This document shows, piece by piece, positions 10,119 through 19,618 of a stretch of DNA of 64,000 nt (positions are counted from its first letter, which is position 1; each line of letters opens with the position of its first letter). The position numbers and the translations under genes are program-made. The notes below the pieces were generated by a model. That model did not search any database. It was not told the origin of the DNA and saw only the letters and a list, made by a program, of their open reading frames with translations. The stretch spans positions 62,001 to 126,000 of the forward strand of contig CAVWDE010000002.1 of the NCBI GenBank assembly GCA_963753685.1, given 5' to 3'. This DNA is from DATAOG01 sp963753685. Its GTDB lineage: Bacteria > Pseudomonadota > Alphaproteobacteria > Geminicoccales > Geminicoccaceae.

Positions 10119-10528
10119 GCCTCGATGCCCGCCAGCTCGCAGATCAGGCGCCAGGCGGCTTCGTCGACCGGGCTGACCGAGAGCCGCGACTGGCGGACCA
10201 GCGCCAAGTGCTGCAGGCGGGGGTCGGCCTTGATCTGCTGCAGGCTGACCTCGCGGGCGACCGGCTTGACCGGCTTGACGTCGACCAGGACGAAGCTCTT
10301 CTTCGGGTCGGTCGGGTCCTCGTAGGCCGCGCGCGCGATCTCCATCACGCCGACCACCGCCGGATCCTGCATCGAGCGGTAGAAGAAGACGCGATCGCCC
10401 GCCTGCATCGAGCGCATGTTGCGCGCCGCCTGGTGGTTGTGGACACCGTCCCAGGTGGCGATCCTGTCCTCGACCAGCTGCGGCCAGCTGTAGTCGCCGG
10501 GCTCGGTCTTCATCAGCCAGTAGGCCAT
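10115..10528 (-). CDS. EVE domain protein
   Basis: A 137-residue single EVE domain (PUA-like, thymocyte nuclear protein 1 family): YWLMKTEPGDYSW at the start, TWDGVHNHQAARNMR, GDRVFFYRS and VGVMEIAR. EVE domains are thought to bind modified nucleobases in DNA or RNA. It is followed downstream by the convergent higBA, with a 4-base tail overlap. The YciI-like gene upstream on the same strand ends 15 bases before it, so the two likely share a transcript. Confidence 0.9.
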   Translation of the reverse strand: MAYWLMKTEPGDYSWPQLVEDRIATWDGVHNHQAARNMRSMQAGDRVFFYRSMQDPAVVGVMEIARAAYEDPTDPKKSFVLVDVKPVKPVAREVSLQQIKADPRLQHLALVRQSRLSVSPVDEAAWRLICELAGIEA

Positions 10529-10543
10529 CGGGGCACCTTCGGC

Positions 10544-10831
10544 TCAGCCGACCCAGCTGCCGAGCGCCGCGCGCCAGGGCCGCACCTCGACCCGCTCGAA
10601 CACGCCGTCGCGCTTGAACGGATCGCCCGCGGCAAAGGCATCGGCGGCGGCCTGGTCGCCCGCCTCGATGATCAGCATGCTGCCCATCGGCTGCCCGCCC
10701 GGATCGAGGAACGCGCCCCCCGCCCTGATCTGGCCGATCTTGCCCTTGAGATACTCGAGATGCGCCGGCCGGCTCTTGGTGCGGAGCTCGCCGGCGCCCG
10801 GCCGGTCGAAGGCGGTGATGACGAACAGCAT
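10544..10831 (-). CDS. YciI-like protein
   Basis: A 95-residue YciI family protein (LFVITAFDRPGAGELRTKSR, RPAHLEYLKG, GSMLIIEAGDQAAADAF, DPF). The conserved His of YciI is seen in RPAHLEYL and the Asp in DPFKRDGVF. The fold is ferredoxin-like; function is mostly unknown. It precedes the EVE gene on the same strand by 15 bases, an arrangement I recall as common in alphaproteobacteria. Confidence 0.85.
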   Translation of the reverse strand: MLFVITAFDRPGAGELRTKSRPAHLEYLKGKIGQIRAGGAFLDPGGQPMGSMLIIEAGDQAAADAFAAGDPFKRDGVFERVEVRPWRAALGSWVG

Positions 10832-10912
10832 GGCTTGGCCTCCCAGGACATTGGTCTTCGACCGGCCGAACCTAGGGGAAGCGGGCGGCCAGGGAAAGCC
10901 GCAGCGCGCCGC

Positions 10913-12622
10913 TCAGGAGGCGATCAGCTCGAAGCGGTCGACATCGACCAGGCCCTTGTCGGTGAGCTTCAGGTGCGGGATCACCGGCAGCGGCAGGAAG
11001 GCCAGCTGCAGGAGGGGCTCGGCCATGGCGCAGCCCATGGCGCGGCTGGCGCCCCGCAGGTTGCGCAGCGCGACCTGCACCTCCTCGAACGGGCGATCGC
11101 TCATCAGGCCCGCGATCGGCAAAGCGAGCTCGGCCCGGACCGTGCCCCCGGCCACCGCCACGGCCCCGCCCTGCAGCTCGATCAGCCGGTTGACGGCGGC
11201 CGCCATGTCGGCGTCGTCGCTGCCGACCACGATGATGTTGTGGCTGTCGTGGCCGATGCTGCTGGCGAGCGCGCCGCGCATGGCGCCGAAGCCCTTGACG
11301 AAGGCGCGCCCGACGTTGCCGTTCTTGCCATGGCGCTCGAGCACGGCGAGCTTGAGGATGCCCGCGGCGGGATCGGGCAGGCGGACGCCCTCCCGCCAGG
11401 GCAGCGCCATGGTCAGGTGCTCGGTCAGGAGCGAATGTTCCACAGCACCGATCACGGGGCCGGAGGGTCCGGCGGCCCGGACTTCAAAGAGGTCCGGGGT
11501 GACCGGAGCGTGCTTGATCGAGCCGTAGCCGACCGGCACCGGGTGTGAGCGCCCTTCGAATGCGGCATCGTCGATCGGGGCGCCGCCGCAGATCACGGCT
11601 GCCACCGCGCAGCTCTCGAGATCGTCCAGGAGCACGATGTCGGCGCGCTGGCCGGGCGCGATCTGGCCGCGATCGAACAGGCCGAACGCGCGCGCGGCCG
11701 CGAAGCTCGCCGACCGGTAGGCGGCGATCGGCGGCGCCCCGGTGTGGATCGCCTTGCGGATCGCAAAGTCGATGTGCCCCTCCAGGGCGATCTCGAGCGG
11801 ATTGCGATCGTCGGTGCAAAAGGCGAACGCGGGCCAGGTCTGGTCGGTCAGCAGGGGTGCCAGCGCCGCCACATCCTTGGCGATGCTGCCCTCGCGCGCC
11901 AGCACCTGCATGCCTTTCTTGAGCTTCTCCAGACCCTCCTCGTAGCTCGTGCTCTCGTGGTCGGTCCGGATCGCGGCGGCGAGATAGGCGTTCAACGCGT
12001 AGCCGCGCACCAGCGGCGCGTGGCCGTCGACATGCCAGCCGTCAAAAGCGATCAGCTTGTCGAGAACGGCGCCGTCCTTGGCCAGCACGCCCGGGAAATT
12101 CATCAGCTCGGCGAGGCCGAGGACCGCTGGGTGGTCCCGGATGGCGACCAGATCGGCCGCGGACAGCCTGGCGCCAGAGGTCTCGAGCTCGGTCGCCGGC
12201 ACGCAGGAGCTGAGCTGGACCCGCAGCGTCATGCGCAACGCCTGCGCGGCCTCGAGGAAATAGCGGATGCCGGCGAGGCCGAGCACGTTCGCGATCTCGT
12301 GCGGGTCGCAGATCGCGGTGGTGGTGCCGCGCACAAGGACGCTGCGCTCGAACTCGGCGGGCACAACGAGGCTGCTCTCGACGTGCACGTGGGTGTCGAT
12401 GAAGCCGGGTGCTGCGATCTGGCCGCGGGCATCGATCTCGCGGACGCCCCGGTAGTCGTCGTAGGTGCCGACGATCGTCTGGCCGCAGATCGCGATGTCG
12501 CCCGGATCGAGGGTGCCGGTCGCGACGTTCAGGATCCGGGCGCCCTTGATCACCAGGTCGGCCGGCTCGTTTCCGAGCGCCTGATCGATCCGGCGAGAAA
12601 GCTCGGCCCTGGTCGGCGCCAT
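10913..12622 (-). CDS. ade: Adenine deaminase
   Basis: A 569-residue amidohydrolase converting adenine to hypoxanthine and ammonia in purine salvage. Motifs: GFIDTHVHVESS (metal His pair), CDPHEIANV, DGHAPLVRG, CTDDR (metal Asp), and the C-terminal domain with SSIGHDSHNIIVVG and PLPVIPHLKLTD, diagnostic of Ade. The start ATG 12622 has GGAGAAG seven bases upstream; the longer frame from 12685 lacks one. Transcribed alone, divergent from the thiamine riboswitch. Confidence 0.95.
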   Translation of the reverse strand: MAPTRAELSRRIDQALGNEPADLVIKGARILNVATGTLDPGDIAICGQTIVGTYDDYRGVREIDARGQIAAPGFIDTHVHVESSLVVPAEFERSVLVRGTTTAICDPHEIANVLGLAGIRYFLEAAQALRMTLRVQLSSCVPATELETSGARLSAADLVAIRDHPAVLGLAELMNFPGVLAKDGAVLDKLIAFDGWHVDGHAPLVRGYALNAYLAAAIRTDHESTSYEEGLEKLKKGMQVLAREGSIAKDVAALAPLLTDQTWPAFAFCTDDRNPLEIALEGHIDFAIRKAIHTGAPPIAAYRSASFAAARAFGLFDRGQIAPGQRADIVLLDDLESCAVAAVICGGAPIDDAAFEGRSHPVPVGYGSIKHAPVTPDLFEVRAAGPSGPVIGAVEHSLLTEHLTMALPWREGVRLPDPAAGILKLAVLERHGKNGNVGRAFVKGFGAMRGALASSIGHDSHNIIVVGSDDADMAAAVNRLIELQGGAVAVAGGTVRAELALPIAGLMSDRPFEEVQVALRNLRGASRAMGCAMAEPLLQLAFLPLPVIPHLKLTDKGLVDVDRFELIAS

Positions 12623-12735
12623 GCGCACTTCTCCGATATCGTGGTCGCGCTGCGCATTGTAGCCGGCCCTGGCGCTCAGGACCAAGCGGGCGCGAAAGCT
12701 TGCACGCCTCCCGGCCTCTCTCTATGGTGGCCGGC

Positions 12736-12823
12736 GCACGAGGGGAGCCGGCGACGGCTGAGAGGTCCGCATGCGGACGACCCTTGGAACCTGATCCGAT
12801 TAGCAGCGGCGTAGGGATCGTGC
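12736..12823 (+). promoter_or_regulatory. TPP riboswitch (THI element)
   Basis: The conserved THI-box blocks are present in order: GGGGAGCC, GGCTGAGAGG, ACCCTTGGAACCTGATC and GGCGTAGGGATCG. The closing helix P1 is GCACGA (12736-12741) with TCGTGC (12818-12823). The downstream start is only three bases beyond P1, and the best Shine-Dalgarno (AGGGA, 12813-12817) is part of the conserved 3' block, so TPP binding would directly hide the ribosome site. It heads the thiZXY operon. Confidence 0.93.
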
Positions 12824-12826
12824 AGC

Positions 12827-13579
12827 TTGGCCAGAGCGCCTCGAACCTCCTTCGATGTCGATGTCCGGCAGGCCTCGCTCCGCTATGCGGGCGCCTGGCT
12901 GTTCGACCGGCTCGATTTCACCCTGCCGGCCGGGCAGTGGACCTGCCTGCTCGGCCCGAGCGGGGTCGGCAAGAGCAGTTTTCTGCGACTGATCGCGGGC
13001 CTGGTGGTGCCCGATGCGGGCGAGGTCGTGTGCAGCGACCGGCTGCCGCTGGCCCCGCGGCTCGCCTGGATGGGCCAGCAGGACAACCTCCTGCCCTGGC
13101 TCACGGTGCTGGGCAACGTCACGCTCGGCGCCCGTCTGCGCGGCGAGCCGCCGGATGTGGCCGGCGCCGAGGCGCTGCTCGCCCGGGTCGGGCTGACTGG
13201 CCAGCGCGACCAGCGGCCGGCGACCCTCTCCGGCGGCCAGCGCCAGCGGGCATCGCTCGCCCGCACGCTCATGGAGGATCGCCCGGTCGTGCTCATGGAC
13301 GAGCCGTTCTCGGCGCTCGATGCGATCACCCGCGCCCGTCTCCAGGTCCTGGCCGCGCGCCTGCTGGCTGGGCGCACCGTGCTCCTGGTCACCCACGACC
13401 CGCTCGAGGCGCTCCGGCTCGGCGACCGCATCCACGTCATGGCCGGCCAGCCCGCGCGCCTCGAGCTACCGATCGTGCCGGAGGGCGACCCGCCCCGCGA
13501 TCTGCACGACCCGGCGCTCCTCGCGCGTCAGGGCGAGCTTCTGGCCGGTCTCGCCGATGCCCAAGAAGCCGCCGCTTGA
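12827..13579 (+). CDS. thiZ: Thiamine-precursor ABC transporter ATPase (ThiZ type)
   Basis: A 250-residue ABC ATPase: Walker A GPSGVGKSS, Q-loop MGQQDNLLPW, signature LSGGQRQR, Walker B VVLMDEPFSALD, H-loop VTHDP. It is close to the nitrate/taurine/pyrimidine class. The start is a TTG at 12827 placed nine bases after an AGGGA that belongs to the riboswitch. With thiX and thiY it should import a thiamine pyrimidine precursor such as formylaminopyrimidine. Confidence 0.85.
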   Translation: MARAPRTSFDVDVRQASLRYAGAWLFDRLDFTLPAGQWTCLLGPSGVGKSSFLRLIAGLVVPDAGEVVCSDRLPLAPRLAWMGQQDNLLPWLTVLGNVTLGARLRGEPPDVAGAEALLARVGLTGQRDQRPATLSGGQRQRASLARTLMEDRPVVLMDEPFSALDAITRARLQVLAARLLAGRTVLLVTHDPLEALRLGDRIHVMAGQPARLELPIVPEGDPPRDLHDPALLARQGELLAGLADAQEAAA

Positions 13580-14334
13580 GCAACCCGCGCCCGCTCCTGG
13601 TGCTGGCCGGCCTGCTGCTGCTCTGGCAGGGCCTGGTCTGGATCACGGGCGTGCCGCGCTACCTGCTGCCGCCGCCCTGGCTGGTCGCGAAGACGCTGGT
13701 CGGCGAGGCCCCGCTGCTCGCCCACCACGCCCTGATCACGCTCGTCGAGATCCTGCTCGGCCTTTTGGGCGGCGTCTTCATCGGCGCGGCGAGCGCGCTC
13801 GCCATGGCGCTGCTGCCGCCGCTCCAGCCCTGGCTCCTGCCGCTCCTGGTGCTCGGCCAGACGATCCCGGTGTTCGCGCTCGCGCCCCTGCTCGTGCTCT
13901 GGTTCGGCTATGGCCTCGCCAGCAAGGTCGTGATGGCGATCCTGATCATCTATTTCCCGGTCGCGGCTGCGCTGTTCGACGGCCTGCGCCGGACCGACCC
14001 GGGCTGGCTGGATCTCGCCCGGACCATGGGCGCGACGCGGCTGCGGACGCTGCTCCGCGTGCGCCTGCCGGCGGCGCTGCCGGCGTTCGGCTCGGGCGTG
14101 CGGGTGGCGACCGCGGTCGCCCCGATCGGCGCAGTGGTCGGCGAATGGGTCGGCTCCTCGGCCGGCCTCGGCTATCTGATGCTGCACGCCAACGCGCGCC
14201 TGCAGATCGAGGTCATGTTCGCGGCCCTGATCGTGCTGATGGCGATCGCGCTCGTCCTCTATCTGCTGGTCGACCGGCTGCTCGCCCGCCTGATGCCCTG
14301 GGCCCCGGAGACCCTCGCCCGCACCGCCAACTGA
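13576..14334 (+). CDS. thiX: Thiamine-precursor ABC transporter permease (ThiX type)
   Basis: A 252-residue BPD-type inner-membrane permease with about six membrane segments and an EAA-like loop (GATRLRTLLRVRLPAALPA, about residues 152-170). The start TTG overlaps the stop of the ATPase gene (TTGA). The family (SsuC/TauC/ThiX) pairs with periplasmic proteins of the NMT1 type, as found next door. Confidence 0.87.
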   Translation: MSNPRPLLVLAGLLLLWQGLVWITGVPRYLLPPPWLVAKTLVGEAPLLAHHALITLVEILLGLLGGVFIGAASALAMALLPPLQPWLLPLLVLGQTIPVFALAPLLVLWFGYGLASKVVMAILIIYFPVAAALFDGLRRTDPGWLDLARTMGATRLRTLLRVRLPAALPAFGSGVRVATAVAPIGAVVGEWVGSSAGLGYLMLHANARLQIEVMFAALIVLMAIALVLYLLVDRLLARLMPWAPETLARTAN

Positions 14335-14351
14335 GATCGGGAGTCCCGTCC

Positions 14352-15306
14352 ATGCGGCTCTTGTCCCTGCGTCCCGTGCTGGCGGCGACTGCTGCTCGGG
14401 CTCTGCCTGCCCTTGCCCGCGCGCGCCGCCGATCATCTCACCCTGATGCTCGACTGGTTCGTCAATCCCGACCACGGGCCGATCCTGGTCGCCGACCAGC
14501 TGGGCTACTTCAAGGCGGCCGGCCTCGACGTCGATATCGTGGCGCCATCCGACCCCAACGATCCGCCGAAGCTGGTCGCGGCCGGCAAGGCCGACATCGG
14601 GGTCAGCTACCAGCCGCAGCTGCACATCCAGGTCGATCAGGGCCTGCCCCTGGTCCGGATCGGCACGCTGGTCGCGACCCCGCTGAACTCGCTGGTGGTG
14701 CTGGCGGAGGGCCCGATCCACAAGATCGAGGACCTGAAGGGCAAGAAGGTCGGCTTCTCGGTCGGCGGCTTCGAGGACACGCTCTTGCAGGCGATGCTGG
14801 CAAAGCACGGCCTCGGGCTCGACGACCTCGAGCTGATCAACGTCAACTTCTCGCTCGTGCCGGCCCTGCTCTCGGGTCAGGTCGACGGCGTGATCGGCGC
14901 CTATCGCAATTTCGAGATCAATCAGCTCGCGCTCGAGGGCAAGCCGGGGCGCGCCTTCTACCCGGAGGAGGAGGGCGTGCCGGCCTACGACGAGCTGATC
15001 TTGATCGCCAATCGCGCCAAGCTCGACGACCCCCGCCTCGGCCGCTTCCTGGATGCGCTCGAGAAGGGCGTGCAGTACCTGGTCAACCACCCGGACGAGA
15101 GCTTCAAGCTGTTCGTCAAGGGCCGGCCGGAGCTCGACGACCAGCTCAACCGCCGCGCCTGGGCCGACACCGTGCCCCGCTTCGCGCTCCGCCCGGCAGC
15201 CCTCGACCACGCGCGCTATGCGCGTTTCGCGGACTTTCTCGCACAGCAGGGCCTGATCAAGCCACCGCCTCCGGTCGAGACCTACGCGGTCGAGCTCGCA
15301 CGGTAG
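14352..15306 (+). CDS. thiY: Pyrimidine-precursor binding protein (ThiY/NMT1 type, frameshifted signal peptide)
   Basis: A periplasmic binding protein of the NMT1/THI5-like family: HLTLMLDWFVNPDHGPILVA, ADIGVSYQPQLHI, GKKVGFSVGGFEDT and GVIGAYRNFEINQL. The mature part is intact. The signal peptide is split by one inserted A near 14389 (GCGGCGACTGCTG); without it the N-terminus reads MRLLSLRPVLAA then LLLGLCLPLPARA, a good signal peptide. Span is one base over a multiple of three. Binds a thiamine pyrimidine precursor by analogy with ThiY. Confidence 0.85.
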
Positions 15307-15491
15307 CAATGGCGGGGCGGCCGGTGGCGATCATCGCCGCCGGACAGGACAATGTCCGCGCCCTCCCGCACGCAAGAGATCCCTGGTAGCGACCACGCGC
15401 GCCCTCCCACCATTGGTCGGCCACTTTTCCGGTCCCATCCGATGACTACATCTACGCAGCTTTGTGCTGATGGCTGGAAAGGACGGAAAAC

Positions 15492-16533
15492 GTGCTGAGG
15501 CTGATCAGTGACAACTCTGGGCAGCAGCAGATGCCGGAGCCTGCGGCCGGGTCGGCGGTCGATGACGGCGCCCTGCTCGAACTCGTTCTCGCGGGCCGTC
15601 ATCGGCGTCGCCGAGCGCACCGGGCCGGCGGTCGTGGGCATTCGCCGGCGCGCGCGCGAGCACGATCCCGACAATCCGTTCGCGCCCGTGCTGGGGTCGG
15701 GCTCCGGCGTGATCATCACGCCCGATGGCTACGTCCTGACCAACGATCACGTGGTCCGCGGCGCGCCGCGGCTGGATGCCGTGCTCTCCGATGGCACCGG
15801 CATCGAAGCCCGCATCGTGGGCGAGGATCCGGATACCGACCTCGCGCTCCTGCGCCTTGCGCGCGGCGGTCTGCCGGCCGCCACGCTCGGCGATTCGGCG
15901 GGCCTGCGGGTCGGGCAGCTGGTGGTCGCGATCGGCAATCCGCTCGGGCTCCAGGCGACCGTGACGGCCGGCGTGATCAGCGCCCTGCACCGGACCCTGC
16001 GCGGCGTCTCCGGGCGGCTGATCGAGGACGTCGTCCAGACCGATGCCGCGCTCAACCCCGGCAACAGCGGCGGCGCCCTGGTCGACAGCGCCGGCCGGGT
16101 GATCGGCATCACCACGGCGATCGTCGGCGGCGCCCAGGGCATCTGCTTTGCCGTGCCGATCGACACTGCCAAGTGGGTGGTGCCGGAGCTGTTGCGCGAG
16201 GGCCGGGTGGTGCGCGGCTACCTCGGGCTCGCCGGCCAGACCCAGCCGTTCGACCGGCGGCTCGGGCGCCGGCTCGGGCTGGCGGTGCCGGCGGGCGTCC
16301 TGGTCGCCAGCCTCGCCGAGGCCGGGCCCGCGGCCGCGGCCGGGTTGCGCCCGGGCGATCTGATCCTGGCGGTCGACGACGAGCCCACCCCCACGGTCGA
16401 CGCGGTGCACAAGCTCCTCGGCCGGCAGGCGATCGGCCGCACCCTGACCTTGCGGGTCCTGCGCGAGGGCAAGCTTCTGGACCTGCCGGCGACCGTGACC
16501 GCTCAGCCCGAGGACAAGGCCCCGCCCCGCTGA
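15492..16533 (+). CDS. HtrA/DegP-type serine protease with one PDZ domain (frameshifted)
   Basis: A trypsin-like protease domain with the triad His in LTNDHVV, Asp in DTDLALL and Ser in NPGNSGGAL, followed by one PDZ domain (GPAAAAGLRPGDLILAVDD). No clear signal peptide is seen, so it may be cytoplasmic. The first 30 codons (GTG 15492) and the rest are in different frames; removing one A in CTCGAACTCG near 15583 gives LLDSFSRAVIGVAERTGPAV, matching the family's LLDAYSRAVI start. Confidence 0.85.
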
Positions 16534-16540
16534 GCGCGCC

Positions 16541-17504
16541 TCACGCGAGCGGCCGCGGCACCCTCGCCCGGCCCTGCGGGCAGTCGAGCGTGGCGCGATC
16601 CCAGCCGGCCGCGTTCGCCGCCGCCTCATAGGTGCTCTGCAGGAACTCCATGAGCGTCGCATCCGGCGCGGCGGCCTCCCGGACGGCGTCATAGGGCAGG
16701 ATGAACTCGCCCAGCGCCTCATGGAAGAAATGCCGCCGCCGGCCGCACCGGCGCCGCTGCGAACCCTTCCGGTGCCGGGTAGGCGTAGGAATAGAACGCC
16801 GGATAGTCGATCGCACCGCCGCCCGGCCAGAAGCCGGCGCTGCTGACCTCGTGCGAATAGGCCTCGCGGGTCACGGAATCCGGCAGGTTGGGGATGCCAC
16901 CCGGGTGCAGCGGCGCCTTGCGTCCGGAAAAGCGCGTCACCGCGAGATCGAAGCTGCCCCAGAAGAAGTGCACCGGGCTGACCTTGCCGAGGAAGCCCGT
17001 GCGGAACTGCTTGAGCACCCGGTCCGCCTGGACCAGCACCCGCCAGAAGCGCTGCGCAAAGTCCGGATCGTAGGCGGCGTGCTGGCGATCCTCGCGGAAC
17101 GGGATCGGGTCCTGGACCTCATTCGGGCGCCCATCGATCCGAACCCGGATCTCGAGCTCGGCGAGCGCTGCCATGAGCTCGCGCTCGAAGTCGGCGACCG
17201 GCTTGGGCGCGAGCGCCAACCGGCGCAGGCCGCCATCGCTCGTCCCGATCACCAGCGCGTGATCGATGAAGTCGAACTCGATCTGAAACGCGCGCCCCTC
17301 GTACGGGATCGGCGAGGTGGTGAGGCCACGCGGGGTGACATAGAGCGTGACATGCCACGAATGGTTGACCCAGGGCGTCTGCGCCAGCCGGATCTTGCCG
17401 ACGATCTGGGTCCAAAGGAGCAGCGTTTCGCAGGTGTCCTTCCAGGCCGCGTATGGCAACGCGGGCCAGTCTGCGGTCCGCGAATGGCTCGATGGCGCAC
17501 TCAT
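16541..17504 (-). CDS. DUF5996 family protein (frameshifted near the C-terminus)
   Basis: A 320-residue cytosolic protein of DUF5996: WPALPYAAWKDTCETLLLWT, PWVNHSWHVTLYVTPRGLTT, HFFWGSFDLAVTRFSGRKAP and GFWPGGG. One T too many in ATTTCTTCC near 16733 shifts the frame; corrected, the tail reads FFHEALGEFILPYDAVREA and ends at 16541. ATG 17504 has GAGGAGGG upstream. Function of the family is unknown. Confidence 0.8.
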
Positions 17505-17731
17505 CACTGTCCCTCCTCAGCAAGCATCTCGCGGGCGATCCTCCGCCAACGCGCCCGGCAATGCTACCTCTCTGAAGCTCCCTCGAACCCTGGGGCCGTG
17601 GCAACCCCGGCCAGGAACGTCGTCTCCGCCGCCGGTGTCTAGGCTTGCCCCGGGGGCATGGTGTACATTCTTTGCGGCGACCTCGAACACCGGCAATTCA
17701 GGGTCAGGGTGGGACGACCAGCGGGCGCGCG

Positions 17732-18610
17732 ATGGACCTGTTTCTCCAGCAGCTTCTGTCCGGCGTCGCGCTCGGCGGCGTCTATGCCCTGGTGGCACTC
17801 GCCGTGGTCATGATCTACCAGGCGTCCGACCATTTCAATTTCGCCCAGGGCGAGATGGCGATGTTCAGCACCTACGTCGCCTGGTGGCTGATCGCCGCCG
17901 GCTGGCCCTACTGGCCGGCCTTCCTCGCGACCGTCGCGATCTCGTTCGTGGGCGCCGTGGCGCTCGAGCGGATCGTGATCCGCCCGGTCGAGCAGGCGCC
18001 GGTGCTCAACCAGGTGATCGTGTTCATCGGCCTCCTGGTGATCTTCAACGCGCTCGCCGGCTGGCTGTTCGACTACACGATCAAGCCGTTCCCGAGCCCG
18101 TTCCCCGAGCAGCCGCTGTTCGGCAACCGCTACATCGGCGCGCATGAGCTCGGCGTGATCGGCGTCACCCTCGTGCTGCTCGCGCTGGTGTTCGCGTTCC
18201 TGCGCCTGACCCCGATCGGCCTCGCGATGCGCGCGGCCGCCGAGAACCCGACCTCGGCGCGCCTGGTCGGCATCCGGGTCGGCTGGATGCTGGCGCTCGG
18301 CTGGGGGCTCGCGGCCGCGATCGGCGCGGTCGCCGGCATGATGATCGCACCGATCGTGTTCCTCGAGCCCAACATGATGATCGGGACCCTGCTCTACGGC
18401 TTCGCGGGCGCCCTGCTGGGCGGCGTCGACAGCCCCGCGGGCGCCGTGCTCGGCGGCTTCCTGGTCGGGATCGCCGAAAATCTGCTCGGCACCTACGTGC
18501 CGTTCGTGGGCGCCGATCTCAAGCTCACCACGGCGCTCGTCCTGATCCTGCTGGTTCTGCTGCTGCGCCCGAACGGCCTGTTCGGCCGGCGCATCGTCCG
18601 GCGCGTCTGA
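17732..18610 (+). CDS. livH: Branched-chain amino-acid ABC transporter permease (LivH type)
   Basis: A 292-residue LivH-type permease with eight or so membrane segments: LLSGVALGGVYALVALAVVM at the start, FNFAQGEM, and GLAMRAAAENPTSARLVGI, the cytoplasmic loop that contacts the ATPases. ATG 17732 begins the first membrane segment. The livM-type gene follows after three bases. No LivG or LivF ATPase is encoded nearby, so the ATPases must come from elsewhere. Confidence 0.9.
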   Translation: MDLFLQQLLSGVALGGVYALVALAVVMIYQASDHFNFAQGEMAMFSTYVAWWLIAAGWPYWPAFLATVAISFVGAVALERIVIRPVEQAPVLNQVIVFIGLLVIFNALAGWLFDYTIKPFPSPFPEQPLFGNRYIGAHELGVIGVTLVLLALVFAFLRLTPIGLAMRAAAENPTSARLVGIRVGWMLALGWGLAAAIGAVAGMMIAPIVFLEPNMMIGTLLYGFAGALLGGVDSPAGAVLGGFLVGIAENLLGTYVPFVGADLKLTTALVLILLVLLLRPNGLFGRRIVRRV

Positions 18611-18613
18611 ACG

Positions 18614-19585
18614 ATGGCCTGGGACCGGGCGCTGGCACTGGCGGCCGTCGTCATGGTCGCCGGCGCGCTGCCGCTCGTGATCAGCGATTACCGGACCTTT
18701 CAGCTGACGCTTGCCCTGGTCTACGCGATCGCGATCCTCGGCCTCAACATCCTGACCGGCTACAATGGCCAGTTCTCGCTCGGCCACGGCGCCTTCTACG
18801 CGCTCGGCGCCTACACCGCCGCGATCATGATGACCGCGGGCGAGATCGCCTGGTACTGGAGCCTGCCGGTCGCCGGCGCGGTCGGCTTTGGCGCGGGCTT
18901 CCTGTTCGGCTTCCCGGCGCTCCGGCTGCAGGGGCTCTACCTGGCGCTCGCGACCTTCGCACTCGCCGTGGCGACGCCGCAGATCCTCAAGTCCGGCCAT
19001 CTCGCCGCCTGGACCGGCGGCGTCCAGGGCATCGTCATCCTGAAGCCCGAACCGCCCGCAGGCCTGCCGCTGTCGCCCGACCAGTGGCTCTACTACGTCA
19101 CGCTCGCGACCCTGGGCCTGCTCCTGATCGGCGCCTGGAACCTTTTGCGCGGCCGCACCGGGCGGGCCATCCAGGCGATCCGCGACCACCCGATCGCCGC
19201 CCAGGCGATGGGCATCGACCTCGCCCTCTACAAGACGCTGACCTTCGGGGTCAGCGCCGGCTACACGGCCGTCGCAGGCGCGCTCGGCGCGATCGTCGTG
19301 CAGTTCGTGGCCCCCGACAGCTTCACGCTCTTCCTCTCGATCACGCTCCTGGTCGGCCTCGTGGTCGGTGGCCTCGCCTCGATCCCGGGCGCGATCTTCG
19401 GCGGCCTGTTCGTCCAGTTCGTCCCCAACCTCGCCGAGCAGATCTCCAAGGCCGCGCCCTGGGCGATCTACGGTTTGTTCCTGATCGGCTTCATGTATCT
19501 GATGCCGTATGGTATCTGGGGTCTGGTGCGCGCTCTTTATGAGCGATTGGTGCAGCGTCGGCGGCGTTCCGCCTCAAGCGGCTGA
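18614..19585 (+). CDS. livM: Branched-chain amino-acid ABC transporter permease (LivM type)
   Basis: A 323-residue LivM-type inner-membrane permease: GLNILTGYNGQFSLGHGAFY and GRAIQAIRDHPIAAQAMGID are the diagnostic segments. Starts ATG 18614, three bases after livH. Together the pair forms the channel of a HAAT-family importer. The final residues are Arg-rich (VQRRRRS). Confidence 0.92.
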   Translation: MAWDRALALAAVVMVAGALPLVISDYRTFQLTLALVYAIAILGLNILTGYNGQFSLGHGAFYALGAYTAAIMMTAGEIAWYWSLPVAGAVGFGAGFLFGFPALRLQGLYLALATFALAVATPQILKSGHLAAWTGGVQGIVILKPEPPAGLPLSPDQWLYYVTLATLGLLLIGAWNLLRGRTGRAIQAIRDHPIAAQAMGIDLALYKTLTFGVSAGYTAVAGALGAIVVQFVAPDSFTLFLSITLLVGLVVGGLASIPGAIFGGLFVQFVPNLAEQISKAAPWAIYGLFLIGFMYLMPYGIWGLVRALYERLVQRRRRSASSG

Positions 19586-19618
19586 CCGCCGCCGGCCGAG
19601 ATGCCGGAGGGTAGGGTC

